NCBI GenBank assembly: GCA_016290325.1
Contig: JAEETL010000021.1
Location: forward strand, 1 to 47,421
Source: Muribaculaceae bacterium
GTDB lineage: Bacteria > Bacteroidota > Bacteroidia > Bacteroidales > Muribaculaceae
Length of the DNA: 47,421 nt
Direction of reading: 5' to 3'
Shown piece after piece: positions 1 through 7,595 of this stretch (the first letter of the stretch is position 1; each line of letters starts with the position of its first letter). Made by a program: the position numbers and the translations under genes. The notes under the pieces were generated by a model. The model ran no database searches. It worked only from the letters and a program-made list of their open reading frames with translations, and had not been told where the DNA came from.

Positions 1-1
1 G

Positions 2-787
2 TGCCTACTGATTACTGGAGGCATCATACTGGCTATCAACAAGGTATTTACCTTTGTGAGGTCGGTAACGCACCTGTTCGTGTCGGCGTTTTTCCTTTTG
101 ATGGTGGCCAATCCATCGGGGCTGGTCTCGTTCAACGCCGGGACGTTGCTCGCGTTAGTAACGGCGTTAACGCTCATGCAACTGTTCGCCTCCTATCAGG
201 ACCATCACTCGCAACACAGCATTTTCCTGATTTTCGCCATGGTGGCGGCGGGCATGATGTTCCATTATGGTTTTCTAGTGCTGATTCCGGCCTATCTGTT
301 GGGATTCTTGAACATGCGGGCCATGGGATTGAAAGGAGTGCTGGCAATGATGTTCGGACTTGTCACGCCCTTCTGGATTACCCTGGGTTTGGGCCTCGCA
401 TCGCCAGCCGATTTCGCTATGCCTCATTACGAAGGCTTTTGGCAGATGCCTCAGGCCGCATGGGGAAGCCATCTCATCATGATGGTGGCAGCCACCGCCA
501 TTTTGGGCATGGTACTGGCGGGGATGAACCTCTATACCATCATGAACTACAGACTGCAGACGCGTGTCTATAACATCTTTTTCATTATCGTGTTGCTGCT
601 GACGATCGTTGCCTTATGCCTCGATTTTAAGCATTTTGCTGTCTATCTGCCGTTGCTCAACCTCACCGTTGCCGTTCAGGTGGCCCACGTCCACACCCTG
701 CGCGCCGCCCCCTACCGCTACTTGTTCATCCTCCTGTTCACCGCCGCTTGCCTTGCCAGCTGCGCGTTCAACCTGTTTTTGTCATGA
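2..787 (+). CDS. Multi-pass membrane protein, 5' end cut by the window edge
   Basis: The reading frame is open from base 2, so the true start lies outside the window; the first internal start (GTG at 56) is not needed. The visible ~261 residues are strongly hydrophobic, with about seven predicted membrane segments, for example around LVTALTLMQLF, MVAAGMMFHYGFLVLIPAYL, IIVLLLTIVALCL and LFILLFTAACLASCAF, and few charged residues between them. I do not recognise a catalytic motif or a named family. Its TGA overlaps the ATG of pdxB (ATGA, 784-787), so the two are probably translationally coupled, a common arrangement in compact Bacteroidales operons. The coupling does not by itself imply a role in vitamin B6 synthesis. 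Confidence 0.75.
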   Translation, partial: CLLITGGIILAINKVFTFVRSVTHLFVSAFFLLMVANPSGLVSFNAGTLLALVTALTLMQLFASYQDHHSQHSIFLIFAMVAAGMMFHYGFLVLIPAYLLGFLNMRAMGLKGVLAMMFGLVTPFWITLGLGLASPADFAMPHYEGFWQMPQAAWGSHLIMMVAATAILGMVLAGMNLYTIMNYRLQTRVYNIFFIIVLLLTIVALCLDFKHFAVYLPLLNLTVAVQVAHVHTLRAAPYRYLFILLFTAACLASCAFNLFLS

Positions 788-1791
788 GAGTTATTGTCGA
801 GAGCCATATTCCGCACATCCGTGGGCTGATTGAGCCGTTTGCCACGGTCGATTACCTAGAGCCCGGAGAATTCACTCCTGAGGCCGTGCGCGACGCCGAC
901 GCGCTCATCGTGCGCACCCGTACACGCTGCAATGCCGCCCTGCTCGAGGGCTGCCGCGTGCGCTTCATCGGCTCGGCCACCATCGGCACCGACCACATCG
1001 ACCTCGACTACTGCGCCGCCCACGGCATCACCGTGCACAACGCCCCCGGATGCAACGCTCCCGCTGTTGCCCAGTGGGTCTTCTGCGCCATTGCTGCCTG
1101 GATGCATCATCGCCATATTACCTCTCCCGCCGGCCTCACCCTGGGCATTGTCGGCGTGGGCCACATCGGCTCCATCGTCGCCCGTTGGGGCAGGGCTCTC
1201 GGCTTCACCGTCCTGCTCAACGACCCGCCTCGTGAAAATAGAGACGGTTCTTTTGATGTAGTTTTCTCACCTCTTGACGAGCTGCAACGCCGCTGTGACA
1301 TCATCACCTTCCACACGCCCATCACCCGCGACGGCCAGTGGCCCACGTGGCATCTGTGTGACGCAGCCTTCCTGAACGGGCTGTCGCGCTGCCGCTTAGT
1401 CATGAATGCTGCCCGCGGCCCCATCGCCGACAATGCCGCCCTGCTGGACTGGCATGGCGACATCGCCCTCGACTGCTGGGAGAACGAACCCGCCATCTCG
1501 TTGCCGCTGCTGGAAAAATGCGTTGTGGCCACACCGCACATCGCCGGCTATAGCCGCGAGGGCAAGCAGCGCGGCACCGCCATGATGCTTGAGGCATTGA
1601 ATGATTTTTACGGCTGGGGCATCCCCATCCCGACGATTGCCGCCCCCGCCACTGGCGCCCCACAGGTCTCCCTCTACGGCATCGCCACCAGCTACGACAT
1701 CATGGCCGACACCACCGCCCTCAAAGCCACCCCCGCCAACTTCGAGTCCCTGCGCAACACCTACCCCCTCCGCCAGGAATACAACCACTAG
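784..1791 (+). CDS. pdxB: 4-phosphoerythronate dehydrogenase (PdxB)
   Basis: A 335-residue member of the D-isomer-specific 2-hydroxyacid dehydrogenases. PdxB oxidises 4-phospho-D-erythronate with NAD in the DXP-dependent pathway to pyridoxal 5'-phosphate, in the cytoplasm. The sequence shows the Rossmann glycine motif GIVGVGHIG near residue 121, the substrate-side NAARGPI with its catalytic Arg, the Glu in WENEP, and the His in ATPHIAGYSREGK, whose YSREGK tail is typical of PdxB rather than of other dehydrogenases. I chose the ATG at 784 because it overlaps the upstream stop and gives the normal MRVIVESHIP N-terminus; an in-frame start at 748 would lie inside the upstream gene. At 335 residues it is shorter than the ~380-residue enterobacterial enzyme, with a reduced C-terminal dimerisation region. 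Confidence 0.92.
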   Translation: MRVIVESHIPHIRGLIEPFATVDYLEPGEFTPEAVRDADALIVRTRTRCNAALLEGCRVRFIGSATIGTDHIDLDYCAAHGITVHNAPGCNAPAVAQWVFCAIAAWMHHRHITSPAGLTLGIVGVGHIGSIVARWGRALGFTVLLNDPPRENRDGSFDVVFSPLDELQRRCDIITFHTPITRDGQWPTWHLCDAAFLNGLSRCRLVMNAARGPIADNAALLDWHGDIALDCWENEPAISLPLLEKCVVATPHIAGYSREGKQRGTAMMLEALNDFYGWGIPIPTIAAPATGAPQVSLYGIATSYDIMADTTALKATPANFESLRNTYPLRQEYNH

Positions 1792-2099
1792 CGTACGTAG
1801 ATTTGTAAGTGCCAACCCTCAGAAAAATCCGTAGTTTTTTTGAGAGCGCTGATGCCCCATCAATCTAATTCGCGTAATTCGCTATAAAAAAATATTTTCA
1901 CGTGAATTATCATGAATGGATCATATAATTCATGAATAATTCATGGTAATTACATGTGAAAAAAAAACTAGAATGTGGGGCCAGGAATAGGATGCCATTC
2001 GTGAAATTCGAATCAATAAGTTGGCGGATGCCTTCGTTCAATTCGTGTAATTCGTAGTTTATTATGTTGTTTTCGTTGTTTGAAAAAAGACTGAATTCA
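1792..2099. repeat. AT-rich intergenic stretch with a long imperfect inverted repeat and an aattcg-type direct repeat
   Basis: No gene is visible here. Bases 1895-1917 and 1939-1962 form an imperfect inverted repeat (TTTTCAC...ATGAAT against ATTCATG...GTGAAAA) with a further ATTCATGAAT palindrome between the arms. A second pattern, TTCGCGTAATTCGCTA at about 1869-1884, recurs as TTCGTGTAATTCGTAG at about 2042-2057. The stretch may contain a terminator for pdxB and remnants of dispersed repeats. Confidence 0.5.
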
Positions 2100-2131
2100 T
2101 TTGTTTTTATCTTCGGCTTGAACTACCTTTG
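2100..2131 (+). promoter_or_regulatory. Bacteroidetes-type promoter for rubrerythrin
   Basis: TTTG at 2100-2103, a 20-base spacer, then TACCTTTG at 2124-2131. This matches the Bacteroidetes sigma-ABfr consensus TTTG-N19-21-TAnnTTTG. The leader before the ATG at 2183 is about 45 bases and A-rich. Confidence 0.7.
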
Positions 2132-2182
2132 TAGCATCGATATCAAAAATGTTCAATTAATAACTTAACTATCACTATCACA

Positions 2183-2725
2183 ATGAAAGAGTTGAAAGGA
2201 ACCAAGACCGAGAAGAATTTGATGGAAGCCTTCGCCGGCGAGAGCCAGGCACGCAACAAGTACACTTACTATGCTTCCAAGGCCAAGAAGGACGGCTATG
2301 TGCAGATCGCAGCCATCTTTGAGGAGACCGCCAATCAGGAGAAGGAGCACGCCAAACTGTGGTTCAAGCTGCTGCAGGGTGGCGGCATCAAGGGCACCCT
2401 TGAGAACCTCGAGGACGCCGCTGCCGGTGAGAACTTCGAGTGGACCGACATGTATAAGCGCATGGCCGAGGAGGCCCGCGAGGAAGGCTTTATCGAGATT
2501 GCCGAGCAGATGGAGGGCGTTGCCGCCATCGAGAAACTGCACGAGGAGCGCTACCTGAAGCTGTTGAACAACATCAAGCAGGACATCGTCTTCTCACGCG
2601 AGGGTGACACCATCTGGCAGTGCAGCAACTGCGGCCACGTGGTTATCGGCAAGAAGGCCCCCGAAATGTGCCCCGTGTGCAACCATCCGCAGGCTTACTT
2701 CCAGATCAAGGCCGAGAATTACTAA
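2183..2725 (+). CDS. rbr: Rubrerythrin
   Basis: A 180-residue non-haem di-iron peroxidase that reduces hydrogen peroxide in the cytoplasm of anaerobes, receiving electrons from a rubredoxin-type reductase. The N-terminal ferritin-like four-helix domain (about residues 1-140) carries the iron ligands in [12 protein letters not shown] and ETANQEKEH, and a second half with [19 protein letters not shown]. The C-terminal rubredoxin-like domain has the two Cys pairs CSNC and CPVC with the expected spacing, so both iron sites look intact. Length is slightly below the ~190 residues of classical family members. It has its own promoter and a strong terminator just downstream, so it is most likely monocistronic. 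A role in oxidative-stress defence is family knowledge. Confidence 0.95.
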   Translation: MKELKGTKTEKNLMEAFAGESQARNKYTYYASKAKKDGYVQIAAIFEETANQEKEHAKLWFKLLQGGGIKGTLENLEDAAAGENFEWTDMYKRMAEEAREEGFIEIAEQMEGVAAIEKLHEERYLKLLNNIKQDIVFSREGDTIWQCSNCGHVVIGKKAPEMCPVCNHPQAYFQIKAENY

Positions 2726-2745
2726 AAATCTTTGCCCAATGGCAC

Positions 2746-2781
2746 AAAAAGCTGGCAAGACCGTGGTCTTACCAGCTTTTT
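2746..2781 (+). terminator. Rho-independent terminator after rubrerythrin
   Basis: Stem AAAAAGCTGG...AAGACC (2746-2762) pairs with GGTCTT...CCAGCTTTTT (2765-2781) with one internal mismatch, ending in a run of five T. Confidence 0.8.
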
Positions 2782-2817
2782 AATTAACCCCATGGCCCAC
2801 AGTTGGCGGTAATTTAG

Positions 2818-2825
2818 TAATTTTG
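2818..2825 (+). promoter_or_regulatory. Candidate -7 box (TAATTTTG) for the BASS transporter gene
   Basis: TAATTTTG lies only nine bases before the ATG at 2834, so transcription from it would give a nearly leaderless message. No good TTTG -33 element is visible 19-21 bases upstream, so this is weak. Confidence 0.35.
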
Positions 2826-2833
2826 CCGCCATA

Positions 2834-3826
2834 ATGAAAACCATAATTGACTTTCTGAAGAATTGGACCTTGCCGAGCGCTATCGTGTCGGGCACGGTCA
2901 TCTACCTGATATTTTACTGGGTGCGAGCCCTCGACCCGGTGAGCGAGGTGATGGAGCCGATATTCGACACCATCTTGCCGCTGTTCATGAGCCTCATCCT
3001 GTTCACGACGTTCCTGCGCGTGGATTTCCACAAGATGCGGCCCGCGATGTGGCACCTGTGGGTGACGGTGTTCCAACTGCTGTTCATCGTGCTCATCACC
3101 GCACTCATCATCGGCTTTAACATGCAGGGCAAGGACCTCATTCTCATGGAGGGCATCTTGACGTGTGTCATCTGCCCGGGAGCTAGCGCTGCGCCTGTGG
3201 TGACAGGCAAGTTGGGCGGCAACCTCGAGACGATGACCACCTATGTGTTCCTGTCCAACCTCGTGACTGTGGTGGCGGTGCCCGTCGTGTTCCCGCTCAT
3301 CGACAAGGGGGTGGACATCAGTTTCTGGGTCGCCTTTGGCATGATCATGTATAAGGTGTTCCTCGTGCTCGTGCTGCCGCTCATTAGTGCCTATCTGGTC
3401 AAGCACTACCTGCCGCGCGTGCAGCAACGTTTGGTCGCCATCCAGGACCTGTCCTTCTATATGTGGGGCATTTCGCTGACCATCGTCACGGGCTGCACCG
3501 TGAAGAACATCATCAACAGCGGGGCGCCTGTGGTATTCCTCATCACTATCGCCGTTGTGTCGTTACTCATCTGCCTGGCGCAGTTTGCGGTGGGACGTTA
3601 TATTGGTCATTTCTTCGGCACCGTCATCGAGAGCGGCCAGGGTTTGGGCCAAAAAAACACCGCCTTTGCCGTGTGGATCGCCTATACTTACCTGAGTCCC
3701 CTGTCGGTGGCTGGTCCCGGCTGCTACATCCTGTGGCAAAATGCCATCAATAGCCTGGAGATATGGCACCACCGAAAAGTCTCTGAACGACAATCCAAAC
3801 CTCACGCAGAGGCGCTAAGACGCTAA
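2834..3826 (+). CDS. Bile acid:sodium symporter (BASS) family transporter
   Basis: A 330-residue integral inner-membrane protein with about nine to ten hydrophobic segments. The overall pattern and the conserved block GQGLGQKNTAFAVWIAYTYL followed by SPLSVAGPGCYILWQNAINS resemble Bacteroidales members of the BASS superfamily, which move organic anions with sodium. The substrate cannot be told from sequence; bile salts, pantoate and 2-keto acids are all known in the superfamily. The last ~13 residues (ERQSKPHAEALRR) are encoded by a GC-rich direct repeat (3801-3827) that looks like a dispersed genomic element, so the native C-terminus may have been nearer WHHRKVS. The thioesterase gene starts 20 bases downstream and is probably co-transcribed. 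Confidence 0.75.
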   Translation: MKTIIDFLKNWTLPSAIVSGTVIYLIFYWVRALDPVSEVMEPIFDTILPLFMSLILFTTFLRVDFHKMRPAMWHLWVTVFQLLFIVLITALIIGFNMQGKDLILMEGILTCVICPGASAAPVVTGKLGGNLETMTTYVFLSNLVTVVAVPVVFPLIDKGVDISFWVAFGMIMYKVFLVLVLPLISAYLVKHYLPRVQQRLVAIQDLSFYMWGISLTIVTGCTVKNIINSGAPVVFLITIAVVSLLICLAQFAVGRYIGHFFGTVIESGQGLGQKNTAFAVWIAYTYLSPLSVAGPGCYILWQNAINSLEIWHHRKVSERQSKPHAEALRR

Positions 3827-3827
3827 G
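3801..3827. repeat. Short GC-rich repeat (gcgctaagacgctaag type) at the transporter 3' end
   Basis: The stretch contains gaggcgctaa and gacgctaag as near-tandem 8-9-base units. It resembles short dispersed repeats of the cgcaaagacgcaaag kind seen in many bacterial genomes. It forms the end of the transporter reading frame including its stop codon. Confidence 0.45.
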
Positions 3828-3846
3828 ATTTAATTATTATCAGTTT

Positions 3847-4326
3847 ATGAAGAAACTCATCAATCCATACCTCGACAAGGAGGGTTACAACTGCTTTGGC
3901 TGCAGCCCGACCAATCCCATCGGCCTGCACCTGGAATTCTGGGAGGACGGCGAGGAAGTCGTCACCACATGGTCGCCCTGCCTCAACTATGATGGATGGG
4001 TCGAGACCCTGCACGGCGGCATCATCAGTACCCTCATCGACGAACTTGCCAACTGGGTGCTTTCACGTCGCCTGCAACTTGCCGGTGTAACCACCAAACT
4101 AGAGGTGAAATTCCGCCGACCGGTTTCCACACGTGACCCGCAAATCACCCTGCGCGGCCGCATCACCGGCAATGTGCATAACTTTTACACGGTCCACGTC
4201 ACCCTGCACGACAGCCAGGGCCGCCTGTGCGACGAGGGCAATGTGACCTACTGCATGTTTGATAAAGAACGTTCACGGGAAATGGGCTTCACTGCCTGCC
4301 TCACCGAGGACGAAGCTCGTTCTTAA
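3847..4326 (+). CDS. PaaI/4HBT-type hotdog-fold thioesterase
   Basis: A 159-residue single-domain hotdog-fold protein that is expected to hydrolyse acyl-CoA or related thioesters in the cytoplasm. It starts with the CFGCSPTNPIGL block (about residues 16-27) common in this subfamily and has the HGG motif at residues 56-58 followed by TLIDELANW, where an acidic residue acts in catalysis in PaaI-type enzymes. The rest (TTKLEVKFRRPV, then alternating strands) fits the sheet of the fold. Length is typical. The natural substrate is unknown. It sits 20 bases after the BASS transporter gene, so the pair may act on the same small acid, but this is only inference from proximity. Confidence 0.82.
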   Translation: MKKLINPYLDKEGYNCFGCSPTNPIGLHLEFWEDGEEVVTTWSPCLNYDGWVETLHGGIISTLIDELANWVLSRRLQLAGVTTKLEVKFRRPVSTRDPQITLRGRITGNVHNFYTVHVTLHDSQGRLCDEGNVTYCMFDKERSREMGFTACLTEDEARS

Positions 4327-4349
4327 TCTACCATAGCAACATCAATGGC

Positions 4350-4389
4350 ACCGTGCTATCGCACGGGAAATTAAAACAAATTCTATTTT
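4350..4389. repeat. Dispersed ~40-base palindromic element, copy 1
   Basis: Perfect hairpin CCGTGC-TATC-GCACGG (4351-4366) followed by GAAATTAAAACAAATT. The same ~38 bases occur again at 38647-38685 with two or three changes. Copy 1 overlaps the last codons of lpxB; both copies lie at the 3' end of a minus-strand gene in the same orientation. Confidence 0.65.
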
Positions 4390-5510
4390 GTGCTGGCCAC
4401 GATCATTTGGGCGGCGGTATCGGTACACACGTTAGTGCCCAGGCGGTCGGCAAGTCGGCGGTAGCCGTCGAGCTGTGCAGTGCGCTCGGCCGAGTCTGCC
4501 AATAGTTGCGTCAAGTGGGCATCGATGCTGTCCACGGTACACAGGTGCATCAGCAACTCAGGGATAAGAGGTTCGTCAAGAATCAGGTTGGGCAGTGTAA
4601 CATATTTTCCACTCAACAGGCGGCGATAGAACTTATAGGACCACTGGCTGCCGTTAAAACGGTAACAAGCGACCTGAGGTGTGCCCAGCAAAGCGGTTTC
4701 TAGGGTTGCGGTGCCCGATGTCACCAATGCCGCATGGGCATGATAAACCAGCTGATAGGTCGCGTCACGCAAGACGGGAACACTGGCATCGCCCATCACT
4801 TCGCGATAGAGCGCGTCCTCGATATTGGGTGCTCCCGCCACTACGGCTTGAAACTCGGGATGGCGGGCTGCCGACTCTAGCATCAGGGGCAGATTGTCGC
4901 GAATTTCACGCACGCGAGATCCTGGAACAAGGGCAATGATGGGATGGTCAGAAAGACCGAAATCTTCGATGAAATCGGGAAAATTTGGAAAATTTTCCTT
5001 GGCTTGAGCCACTTCTTGTACCGTGGGGTTACCCACATATTCCGCCTTGTAACCATGCTTACTGTACCACTCAGGCTCAAAGGGCAAAATGCAGTACATG
5101 TGGTCCACATAGCGACGGATATCACGCACACGCCACTGTTTCCACACCCACACCTTGGGCGAAATGAAATAATGCACCGGAATACCAAGATTGTGGGCAA
5201 ACTTAGCCACCTTGAGGTTAAATGACGGATAGTCCACCAATATCACCGCATCGGGTTTCCACTCGTCAATGGCATGACGCGCCTTTCCCAAGAAACCCAA
5301 GATTTTGCCCAAGTGCTTAATCACGTCCATGAAGCCCATGTAGGCCATGTCGCGGTAATGGATAATCGCTTGAACCGATGCCTGAGCTTCCATCATGTCA
5401 CCACCCAGGAAGCGGAACTCAGCCTGGGGATCATGCTGCTTGAGTGATCCCATCAGGTGAGAGGCATGAAGGTCACCCGAGGCCTCGCCGGCGATAAGGA
5501 AATATTTCAT
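4383..5510 (-). CDS. lpxB: Lipid-A-disaccharide synthase (LpxB)
   Basis: A 375-residue GT19 glycosyltransferase that joins UDP-2,3-diacylglucosamine and lipid X to form the lipid A disaccharide at the inner face of the inner membrane. The N-terminus has the signature GEASGDLHA (residues 8-16), followed by FLGGDMM, the MGFMDV loop, VDYPSFNLKVAK and the strongly conserved ISPKVWVWKQWR. The C-terminal half carries GSRVREI and the donor-binding region TSGTATLETALLGTPQV. Length matches the family. It starts two bases after the folA stop and probably belongs to a thyA-folA-lpxB transcript. The last codons run through a dispersed palindromic repeat, so its C-terminal tail (IVASTK) may be lineage-specific. 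Confidence 0.95.
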   Translation of the reverse strand: MKYFLIAGEASGDLHASHLMGSLKQHDPQAEFRFLGGDMMEAQASVQAIIHYRDMAYMGFMDVIKHLGKILGFLGKARHAIDEWKPDAVILVDYPSFNLKVAKFAHNLGIPVHYFISPKVWVWKQWRVRDIRRYVDHMYCILPFEPEWYSKHGYKAEYVGNPTVQEVAQAKENFPNFPDFIEDFGLSDHPIIALVPGSRVREIRDNLPLMLESAARHPEFQAVVAGAPNIEDALYREVMGDASVPVLRDATYQLVYHAHAALVTSGTATLETALLGTPQVACYRFNGSQWSYKFYRRLLSGKYVTLPNLILDEPLIPELLMHLCTVDSIDAHLTQLLADSAERTAQLDGYRRLADRLGTNVCTDTAAQMIVASTK

Positions 5511-5512
5511 GG

Positions 5513-6004
5513 CTAGCGGCGTTTTAATGTGATAAAGTCAAACTCATAGGCATTGCGGTGATCGCTCACGTGGTGCTCACGGCTTACTTCCTGCCACTGG
5601 CTCATGTCCAGCTTGGGGAAAAACACATCGGCGCTCGCCCAACGGGCATGGATGCGGGTGAGGTGCAACACCTCGACCCGTGGCATAGCCAACTCATAGA
5701 TCTGCGCCCCACCGATAATAAATACCGTATCGGTTTGAGCGGCGGCGATGGCTTCGTCAAGGTTATGGGCCACTGTCACGCCGGGATAGGCCCATTTCGG
5801 GTCACGGGTGATCACGATGTTCTGCCTGCCAGGAAGCGGGCGACGCGGGAACGACTCAAAGGTCTTGCGCCCCATGATAATGCTGTTGCCCATCGTCACC
5901 TCCTTGAAATGGCGCATATCGGCCGGCAAGTAGCACAGCAACTCGCCCTGGCGCCCAATGGCTCCATTCTCGTCAATCGCCACTATCGCATGTATCGCTT
6001 TCAT
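5513..6004 (-). CDS. folA: Dihydrofolate reductase
   Basis: A 163-residue cytoplasmic enzyme that reduces dihydrofolate to tetrahydrofolate with NADPH. Visible motifs are AIDENGAIG near residue 10, the acidic active-site residue D29 in LPADMRHFK, the NADPH-binding block IIMGRKTFESF and RRPLPGRQNIVITR, and FIIGGAQIYELAMP. The length is standard. It lies directly upstream of lpxB (two-base gap) and downstream of thyA, which makes dihydrofolate, so enzyme and recycling partner are neighbours. A hairpin at 6035-6057 separates it from thyA and may lower its expression relative to thyA. Confidence 0.95.
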   Translation of the reverse strand: MKAIHAIVAIDENGAIGRQGELLCYLPADMRHFKEVTMGNSIIMGRKTFESFPRRPLPGRQNIVITRDPKWAYPGVTVAHNLDEAIAAAQTDTVFIIGGAQIYELAMPRVEVLHLTRIHARWASADVFFPKLDMSQWQEVSREHHVSDHRNAYEFDFITLKRR

Positions 6005-6012
6005 TGTCTCTC

Positions 6013-6034
6013 TAACCTTTAACCTCTAACCTCT
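6013..6034. repeat. Three-unit 7-base repeat (TAACCTY) between thyA and folA
   Basis: TAACCTT-TAACCTC-TAACCTC in exact 7-base register, running into a hairpin. The same unit occurs at 44846-44866 and, on the other strand, at 21936-21981. Confidence 0.7.
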
Positions 6035-6057
6035 AATCAGCGCCGATAGCGCTGATT
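6035..6057 (-). terminator. Hairpin overlapping the thyA stop codon
   Basis: AATCAGCGC (6035-6043) pairs perfectly with GCGCTGATT (6049-6057) around a 5-base loop. On the minus strand it begins within the thyA stop codon. No strong T-run follows, so it may be a partial terminator or an RNA-stability element within the thyA-folA-lpxB transcript. Confidence 0.55.
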
Positions 6058-6850
6058 AGACCGAAACAACGCCCTTGATTGCGGGCCAGGGATCGTAGCC
6101 CTCAAGGGTGAAGTCCTCATACTTGTAGTCAAAGATGCTCTTGACCTCGGGGTTGAGCACCATGCGCGGCAGCGGGCGCGGCTCACGCGAGAGCTGCTCC
6201 CTGATTTGATCAAAATGGTTACGGTAAATGTGGGCGTCGCCAAAGGTGTGGATAAATTCACCCGGCTCCAAGCCCGTGACGTGAGCGACCATCATCAACA
6301 GCAGTGCATAGCTGGCAATGTTGAACGGCACACCCAGGAACAGGTCAGCACTGCGCTGATACAGCTGCAGGCTCAATTTGCCCTGAGCCACATAGAACTG
6401 AAACAGTGAGTGGCAGGGCGGCAATTTCATCGTGGGCACCTCGGCTACATTCCAAGCGCTCACCATGATGCGGCGACTGTCGGGCGTCTTTTCGATCTGA
6501 TCAATGACCTGGGCAATCTGGTCGATGGTGCCGCCGTGGCCATCGGGCCACGCGCGCCATTGGCTGCCGTAAACGGGCCCTAAATCGCCGTTCTCGTCGG
6601 CCCACTCGTTCCAAATGCGCACCCCATGCTCCTGCAACCAGCGCACATTGGTGTCACCGCGCAGGAACCACAACAACTCATAGATGATGGATTTGAGATG
6701 TACTTTCTTGGTCGTGAGCAAGGGGAATCCATCTGCCAGATTGCAGCGCAACTGGTAGCCAAACACGCTACGCGTGCCGGTGCCCGTGCGGTCCTCCTTG
6801 TCCACACCGTGTTCCATCACATGATTGATCAGGTCTAGATACTGTTTCAT
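6056..6850 (-). CDS. thyA: Thymidylate synthase (ThyA)
   Basis: A 264-residue enzyme, exactly the length of E. coli ThyA, that methylates dUMP to dTMP using methylenetetrahydrofolate and releases dihydrofolate. Motifs: [12 protein letters not shown] with the phosphate-binding Arg near the N-terminus, [29 protein letters not shown], the catalytic Cys146 in [31 protein letters not shown], and [10 protein letters not shown]. All key residues are present. It is the first gene of a likely thyA-folA-lpxB operon; a TACCTTTG box (6876-6883) lies just upstream. Confidence 0.97.
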   Translation of the reverse strand: MKQYLDLINHVMEHGVDKEDRTGTGTRSVFGYQLRCNLADGFPLLTTKKVHLKSIIYELLWFLRGDTNVRWLQEHGVRIWNEWADENGDLGPVYGSQWRAWPDGHGGTIDQIAQVIDQIEKTPDSRRIMVSAWNVAEVPTMKLPPCHSLFQFYVAQGKLSLQLYQRSADLFLGVPFNIASYALLLMMVAHVTGLEPGEFIHTFGDAHIYRNHFDQIREQLSREPRPLPRMVLNPEVKSIFDYKYEDFTLEGYDPWPAIKGVVSV

Positions 6851-6875
6851 CGGTTTATGGTTTTAATGATGACCA

Positions 6876-6883
6876 CAAAGGTA
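6876..6883 (-). promoter_or_regulatory. Candidate -7 box (TACCTTTG) for thyA
   Basis: The minus strand reads TACCTTTG about 25 bases before the thyA ATG, a perfect TAnnTTTG match. A -33 TTTG at the right distance is not clear. Confidence 0.5.
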
Positions 6884-6962
6884 CGAAAAAATCTGACATT
6901 CTAACCAATACATGAAAAAACACAAGACAAAGCGTTAAACGTGCGTTAACGCTTTGTAACGG

Positions 6963-7034
6963 TAGCCCATAGCAGAATCGAACTGCTCTTTCAAGAATGA
7001 AAATCTTGCGTCCTAGCCGATAGACGAATGGGCC
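6963..7034 (-). tRNA. tRNA-Glu (anticodon TTC), copy 2 in transcript order
   Basis: A 72-base cloverleaf on the minus strand: acceptor GGCCCAT pairing with ATGGGCT (G-U at the first pair), D-arm GTCTATCGGCTAGGAC, anticodon stem CAAGA/TCTTG with loop TTTTCAT giving anticodon TTC, T-arm AGCAG-TTCGATT-CTGCT. CCA is not encoded. It is identical over its whole length to the copy at 7379-7450. It lies downstream of rpsT, probably on the same transcript. Confidence 0.95.
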
Positions 7035-7079
7035 ATACCTTGCTGAACAGCGGCACATGGAGTGCCGCCACCTAATTGC

Positions 7080-7340
7080 TTAGGCTTTGTTCAGCTTGTT
7101 GATGTGCTGAGCGAGCTTCGACTTAAGGTTTGCGGCCTTATTCTTCGAAATCACGTTCTTGCCAGCAAGCTTGTCAAGCATAGCGACCACCTTGGGCATA
7201 GCCTCGGTTGCTTCCTTGGCGTCGGTCATCTTGCGAATGTTGCGGACAGCATTGCGCATGGTCTTGCTGTAATAACGGTTGCGAAGGCGACGTGCCTCGC
7301 TCTGACGGATTCTCTTAATAGCTGATTTATGGTTTGCCAT
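7080..7340 (-). CDS. rpsT: 30S ribosomal protein S20
   Basis: An 86-residue, very basic protein of the small ribosomal subunit that binds 16S rRNA. It starts [18 protein letters not shown], the canonical S20 N-terminus, and continues with [15 protein letters not shown] and a C-terminal [13 protein letters not shown]. Length and composition match the family. It is flanked on both sides by identical tRNA-Glu genes on the same strand, with 38 bases to the upstream tRNA and 45 to the downstream one. A single tRNA-rpsT-tRNA transcript from the promoter at 7481-7511, separated by tRNA processing, is the simplest reading. Confidence 0.97.
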   Translation of the reverse strand: MANHKSAIKRIRQSEARRLRNRYYSKTMRNAVRNIRKMTDAKEATEAMPKVVAMLDKLAGKNVISKNKAANLKSKLAQHINKLNKA

Positions 7341-7378
7341 AATTTAATATAAAACGTTGATATTTAGTTGTAAATAAG

Positions 7379-7450
7379 TAGCCCATAGCAGAATCGAACT
7401 GCTCTTTCAAGAATGAAAATCTTGCGTCCTAGCCGATAGACGAATGGGCC
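7379..7450 (-). tRNA. tRNA-Glu (anticodon TTC), copy 1 in transcript order
   Basis: Identical in all 72 bases to the gene at 6963-7034, with the same cloverleaf and TTC anticodon. It is the first gene after the promoter at 7481-7511 and lies directly upstream of rpsT. Confidence 0.95.
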
Positions 7451-7480
7451 ATCTGGAAAAATTTTCCGAAAAAGCGACTG

Positions 7481-7511
7481 CAAAATTAGTAACATTTTTT
7501 GAATTGACAAA
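7481..7511 (-). promoter_or_regulatory. Promoter for the tRNA-Glu/rpsT/tRNA-Glu unit
   Basis: Minus strand: TTTG (7511-7508), 19-base spacer, TAATTTTG (7488-7481). Good match to TTTG-N19-21-TAnnTTTG, about 30 bases before the tRNA 5' end. Confidence 0.65.
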
Positions 7512-7595
7512 ATTTAACCTCCCGAAAAGCAGAAAAAGTGCCGTTTTTGAGTATTTTATGGCTCCTGATTGCCGAATAATGAGTAAATTAGCGGC

